DNA of 64,000 nucleotides. It comes from Streptomyces sp. F63 (GTDB taxonomy: Bacteria; Actinomycetota; Actinomycetes; Streptomycetales; Streptomycetaceae). Position numbers and translations under genes: made by a program. The notes under the pieces were generated by a model. That model made no database searches and was not told where the DNA came from. It was given only the letters and a program-made list of their open reading frames with translations. This document shows, one piece after another, positions 61,692 through 64,000 of the stretch (positions are counted from its first letter, which is position 1; each line of letters begins with the position of its first letter). The stretch is from NCBI RefSeq assembly GCF_018070345.1, contig NZ_JAGPXX010000021.1, positions 1-64,000 on the forward strand. The letters are read 5' to 3'.

Positions 61692-62062
61692 GCCGAGAAG
61701 CGTGCCACGGCACTCTCGGGGCAGTCCATCGCTATCCATTATTTGGACAACATTGTTTCGAAGTGTGGACTGTGTGGTCGGTGTCACGGCTCGGGCGGCG
61801 GCCCGGGTGTCCGAATGGCGTCGGCCGGCGGCCGGATCGGCGCGGTGCGGCGGCTTCCGGGAGCGCCGCACGCCACCGGGGGCATCGCACCGCGCGGGCC
61901 CCGCCGGCCGCCGGAACCCCAACCGCCGCCCGCCGGCGGCTGCTTCGGCCGGCCGGTCTGCCGCACCGGCTTCCGCCCCCCGGCCGGGGCCACCGAGGCC
62001 ACCGGCAGGGCGGCCCGGGCCGCCGGGGTGCGGCCGGAGCCGCCGGAGCCGCCGGAGCCGGC
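61692..62062. promoter_or_regulatory. Promoter region of the sulfur operon
   Basis: The stretch just upstream of the leader (about 61725-61775) is AT-rich for this genome and reads on the minus strand TTCGAAACAATGTTGTCC followed by AAATAATGGATAGCG. ACAA/TTGT forms a small inverted repeat. It likely holds the promoter, but boxes are not certain. Towards the GNAT gene at 62034-62060 is a tandem CCGGAGCCG x3 repeat; the remainder is GC-rich non-coding sequence. Confidence 0.45.
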
Positions 62063-62635
62063 TCAGAAAGCCCCGGGCCACGGGCCGGGAGGCGGCGTCG
62101 CGGGCTCCTCCGCGGTGCGCGTGTCGTACAGCCGGAAGCCGCGCCGCCGGTAGTTGTCCAGTGCGTACGGGCCGTCCTTGCTGCAGGTGTGCACCCACAC
62201 CCGCCGCGTCGGGGCGAGCCCCGGCCACCGCACCGCGAGGTCCCAGGCGCGCGCCGTGCCGAGGCTCAGCAGGTGCCCGCCGATGCGGCGGCCGCGGAAG
62301 GACGGGATCAGGCCGAAATAGACGATCTCCACCACCCCGTCCTGCTGCGCCTCCAGCTCGATGTACCCGGCCGGAGTGCCCCGCTCGTACGCCACCCAGG
62401 TCTCGACACCGGGCCGGCCGAGGAACTCCCGCCAGCGGGCGTACGACCAGCCGAGCCGGTCCGTCCACGTCACGTCGCCGCCCACCGCCGTGTAGAGGAA
62501 GCGGCTGAACTCGGGGGAGGGGACCTCCGCCCGCTCGACGCGCGGCACCCGCCCGTCCGCCGGCGCCGCGGCGGGCACCAGATCGCCGGCCGAGGTCTGC
62601 TCCAGATACCAGGTGGTCACGGTGACGCTGCTCAT
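62063..62635 (-). CDS. GNAT-family N-acetyltransferase
   Basis: The 190-aa protein has the acetyl-CoA motif IVYFGLIPSFRGRRIGGHLLSLGTARAWDL (quoted in part: GLIPSFRGRRIGGHLL) and a later DGPYALDNYRRRGFRLYDTR. The acceptor is unknown. The ATG at 62635 is the first codon of the conserved N-terminus MSSVTVTTWYLE. It follows the sortase gene by about 50 bp on the same strand. Confidence 0.88.
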   Translation of the reverse strand: MSSVTVTTWYLEQTSAGDLVPAAAPADGRVPRVERAEVPSPEFSRFLYTAVGGDVTWTDRLGWSYARWREFLGRPGVETWVAYERGTPAGYIELEAQQDGVVEIVYFGLIPSFRGRRIGGHLLSLGTARAWDLAVRWPGLAPTRRVWVHTCSKDGPYALDNYRRRGFRLYDTRTAEEPATPPPGPWPGAF

Positions 62636-62684
62636 GGCGCCATCCCATCACGCCGCGACCGCGGCGCCCGGGCCGGGCCCGGGC

Positions 62685-63356
62685 TCAGCGCACCCCGGTC
62701 AGCCGGGCGTAGACGACGACGTTGCCCGCGTAGCCGCTCCTCTCGTCGTACTCGCCGCCGCAGGTCAGGATCCGCAGCTCCGCGTGGCCCGTGCCGTCAT
62801 ACACCCGCTCGGCCGGGAAGGGGTCCTTGGCCACGACCTCGACGCGGTAGACCCCGAACACGGCGGTGCGGCCGTCCGCCCGGCGGATTTCGACGTCCAT
62901 GCCGGGGCGCACGGCCCCGAGGGGGTGGAAGACGGCGGGCCCGGACGCGTTGTCGACATGCCCCACCAGCACCGCCGTACCGCGCTCGCCGGGAGTCACC
63001 GCGTCCGCGAACCAGCCGGCGAGGTTCCGCTCCCGCGCGGGCGGCGCCTCGATCCAGCCGTCGCCGTCCGTGGTGACGGACACCAGGGGCGCGTCGACGC
63101 GGACGGCGGGGACGCGCACCCGCCGCGGCTCGGAGCGCGGCAGCGGGTCGGCGGCCCGCACGGCGGGGGAACTCCGCGCCTGCGCACCGGCGTTCGCGGG
63201 CTGCGGCGGACCGCCGGAACCGTCCGTGCCCTGATGCAGCAGCGCGAGCCCGGCCAGGAGGAGCAGGGCCAGCAGTCCCCAGAGGCCGCTCCGCGGCCGC
63301 GCACGGCGGGCGCCGGCACCCGGGGCCGGCCGCCCGCCGCCCTCGCCGCCGTCCAT
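62685..63356 (-). CDS. Class F sortase
   Basis: The 223-aa membrane-anchored transpeptidase has an N-terminal helix (GLWGLLALLLLAGLALL), a Ser/Pro linker, then the sortase barrel. The catalytic His is in GTAVLVGHVDN, the Cys in ELRILTCGGEYDERSG, and an Arg is expected near GYAGNVVVYARL. Class F sortases are typical of actinobacteria; the sorted substrate is not in the window. The ATG at 63356 has GAGAGGA upstream. Confidence 0.9.
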   Translation of the reverse strand: MDGGEGGGRPAPGAGARRARPRSGLWGLLALLLLAGLALLHQGTDGSGGPPQPANAGAQARSSPAVRAADPLPRSEPRRVRVPAVRVDAPLVSVTTDGDGWIEAPPARERNLAGWFADAVTPGERGTAVLVGHVDNASGPAVFHPLGAVRPGMDVEIRRADGRTAVFGVYRVEVVAKDPFPAERVYDGTGHAELRILTCGGEYDERSGYAGNVVVYARLTGVR

Positions 63357-63763
63357 CGCCGTTCCTCTCCCCTCGGATGCGGCGCTCCGCCGCCGCACCG
63401 GACCGGCCCCCGCACCGCACGCTAGAGGCGGAGCACGCACACGGCGACAGGGGCGGTCCGAACAGACGCGGCGGCCGCCCCGGCGCCACCCGGACGGCTG
63501 TGCCGCGGTGGTGCCCCACCCCGCGGGCCGCGGCCGGGGCGCCGGCGCGCCCGGCCGCGTATCTGCCGGCGGCCGGGCGCACGGCGGTACGGGGCGGCCC
63601 GGAACCCGCGGGCACCGGCGCCCGGCGGCCGCGCCGTACCGTCCGCGGCCCGGACCCGGGGGCCCGTGCCGTGGAGGCGGCACGGTGAGCACCGCCCCGG
63701 CACCACGCGCGGCGCGGACGGCGCGGACGGCGCGGTGGAACGGTCCCGCTCCGCCGCCGGGCC
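63357..63763. other. Non-coding region upstream of the sortase gene
   Basis: This 407-bp gap between the sortase start and the GAF-type gene's stop is uniformly GC-rich. It contains only low-complexity GCGGACGGC repeats (about 63711-63730) and no recognised signal. Confidence 0.6.
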
Positions 63764-64000
63764 TCAACCCCCCGGCAGCGGTGGCGGCGGCTTCTCGCCG
63801 TCCGCCGCCCGCCGGGCCGCGACGACCAGCGGGGCGGTGGAGCGCGGCAGCAGGTCACCGGGGTGCTCCGGCGCGAGCAGCCGTACGTCCACACTGTCCG
63901 CGAAGCGGTACGGGCGGTGGTCCAGGACTCCCGCGAGGGTCCGCCGCAGCCGGGACATCTCCGCCCGCACCGTCACCGTCCTGGACGGGTCCCCGAACAG
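63764..64000 (-). CDS. C-terminal end of a GAF-domain regulator (partial)
   Basis: The gene enters from the right edge, so only the last ~79 codons are present: LFGDPSRTVTVRAEMSRLRRTLAGVL, HRPYRFADSVDVRLL, then PGDLLPRSTAPLVVAARR and a Pro-rich end. This matches the C-terminus of streptomycete GAF-domain transcriptional regulators, which have a helix-turn-helix-like tail. The N-terminal GAF part lies outside the window, so no start can be given. The stop is at 63764. Confidence 0.7.
   Translation of the reverse strand: MFGDPSRTVTVRAEMSRLRRTLAGVLDHRPYRFADSVDVRLLAPEHPGDLLPRSTAPLVVAARRAADGEKPPPPLPGG

Overview
The window is about 64 kb of very GC-rich actinobacterial chromosome, almost certainly Streptomyces. 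The evidence is strong third-position GC bias, frequent GTG starts, GGAGG-type ribosome sites, and several families I know mainly from Streptomyces (DUF3000 beside hemE, HemQ, SAV2148-type HEPN protein, DUF397 and DUF5753 proteins, PucR and DUF1697 proteins). The gene order recalls from memory the S. coelicolor SCO6030-SCO6100 neighbourhood. No rRNA, tRNA or CRISPR array was found.

Layout. 1-8.3 kb: DUF3000, hemE, a PIG-V-like membrane protein, a CoA-disulfide-reductase-like flavoenzyme, a DUF4349 lipoprotein, hemY and hemQ (coproporphyrin-dependent haem route). 8.3-18.4 kb: a DUF692 metalloenzyme without a visible partner peptide, a 187-bp MITE-like element, a DUF4142 protein, a peptidyl-tRNA hydrolase, AIM24, zapE, a RibD-like reductase, murC, msrB and a headless AraC pseudogene. 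18.5-34.5 kb: treZ, treY and treX/glgX, which convert glycogen to trehalose. Between them lie a GNAT enzyme that seems to start at CTG, a flavin monooxygenase, DUF2231, two TetR regulators, an MMPL exporter and an FHA protein. 34.8-41.6 kb: HEPN protein, DEDDh exonuclease, APH-like kinase, a truncated glycosyltransferase next to a perfect palindrome, a CDP-alcohol phosphatidyltransferase, and a two-gene membrane module (TIR-like protein plus a small three-helix protein). 41.8-45.9 kb: two copies of a secreted subtilisin transcription unit, with duplicated upstream and terminator regions, separated by a DUF1697 gene. 46-52 kb: methyltransferase, GNAT, alpha/beta hydrolase, a decayed DUF5753/DUF397 locus, and a pucR/acyl-CoA ligase pair around a 16-bp palindrome. 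52-61.7 kb: a sulfur operon read leftward: leader peptide, sir, a 59-aa zinc ribbon, cysH, cysD, cysN, an SsuABC-type transporter and a sirohydrochlorin chelatase. 62-64 kb: GNAT, class F sortase and the C-terminus of a GAF-type regulator.

How genes work together. The sulfur cluster should activate sulfate (CysDN), reduce APS (CysH with a Cys-Cys/CxxC iron-sulfur signature), reduce sulfite (Sir) and supply siroheme iron (chelatase). cysC is missing from the expected place. TreX debranches glycogen, TreY converts the chain end and TreZ releases trehalose. HemE, HemY and HemQ are three steps of one haem pathway. The least-described item is the TIR-like/three-helix membrane pair at 39.9-41.6 kb, whose genes are linked by a 30-codon ORF with ATGA overlaps at both ends.
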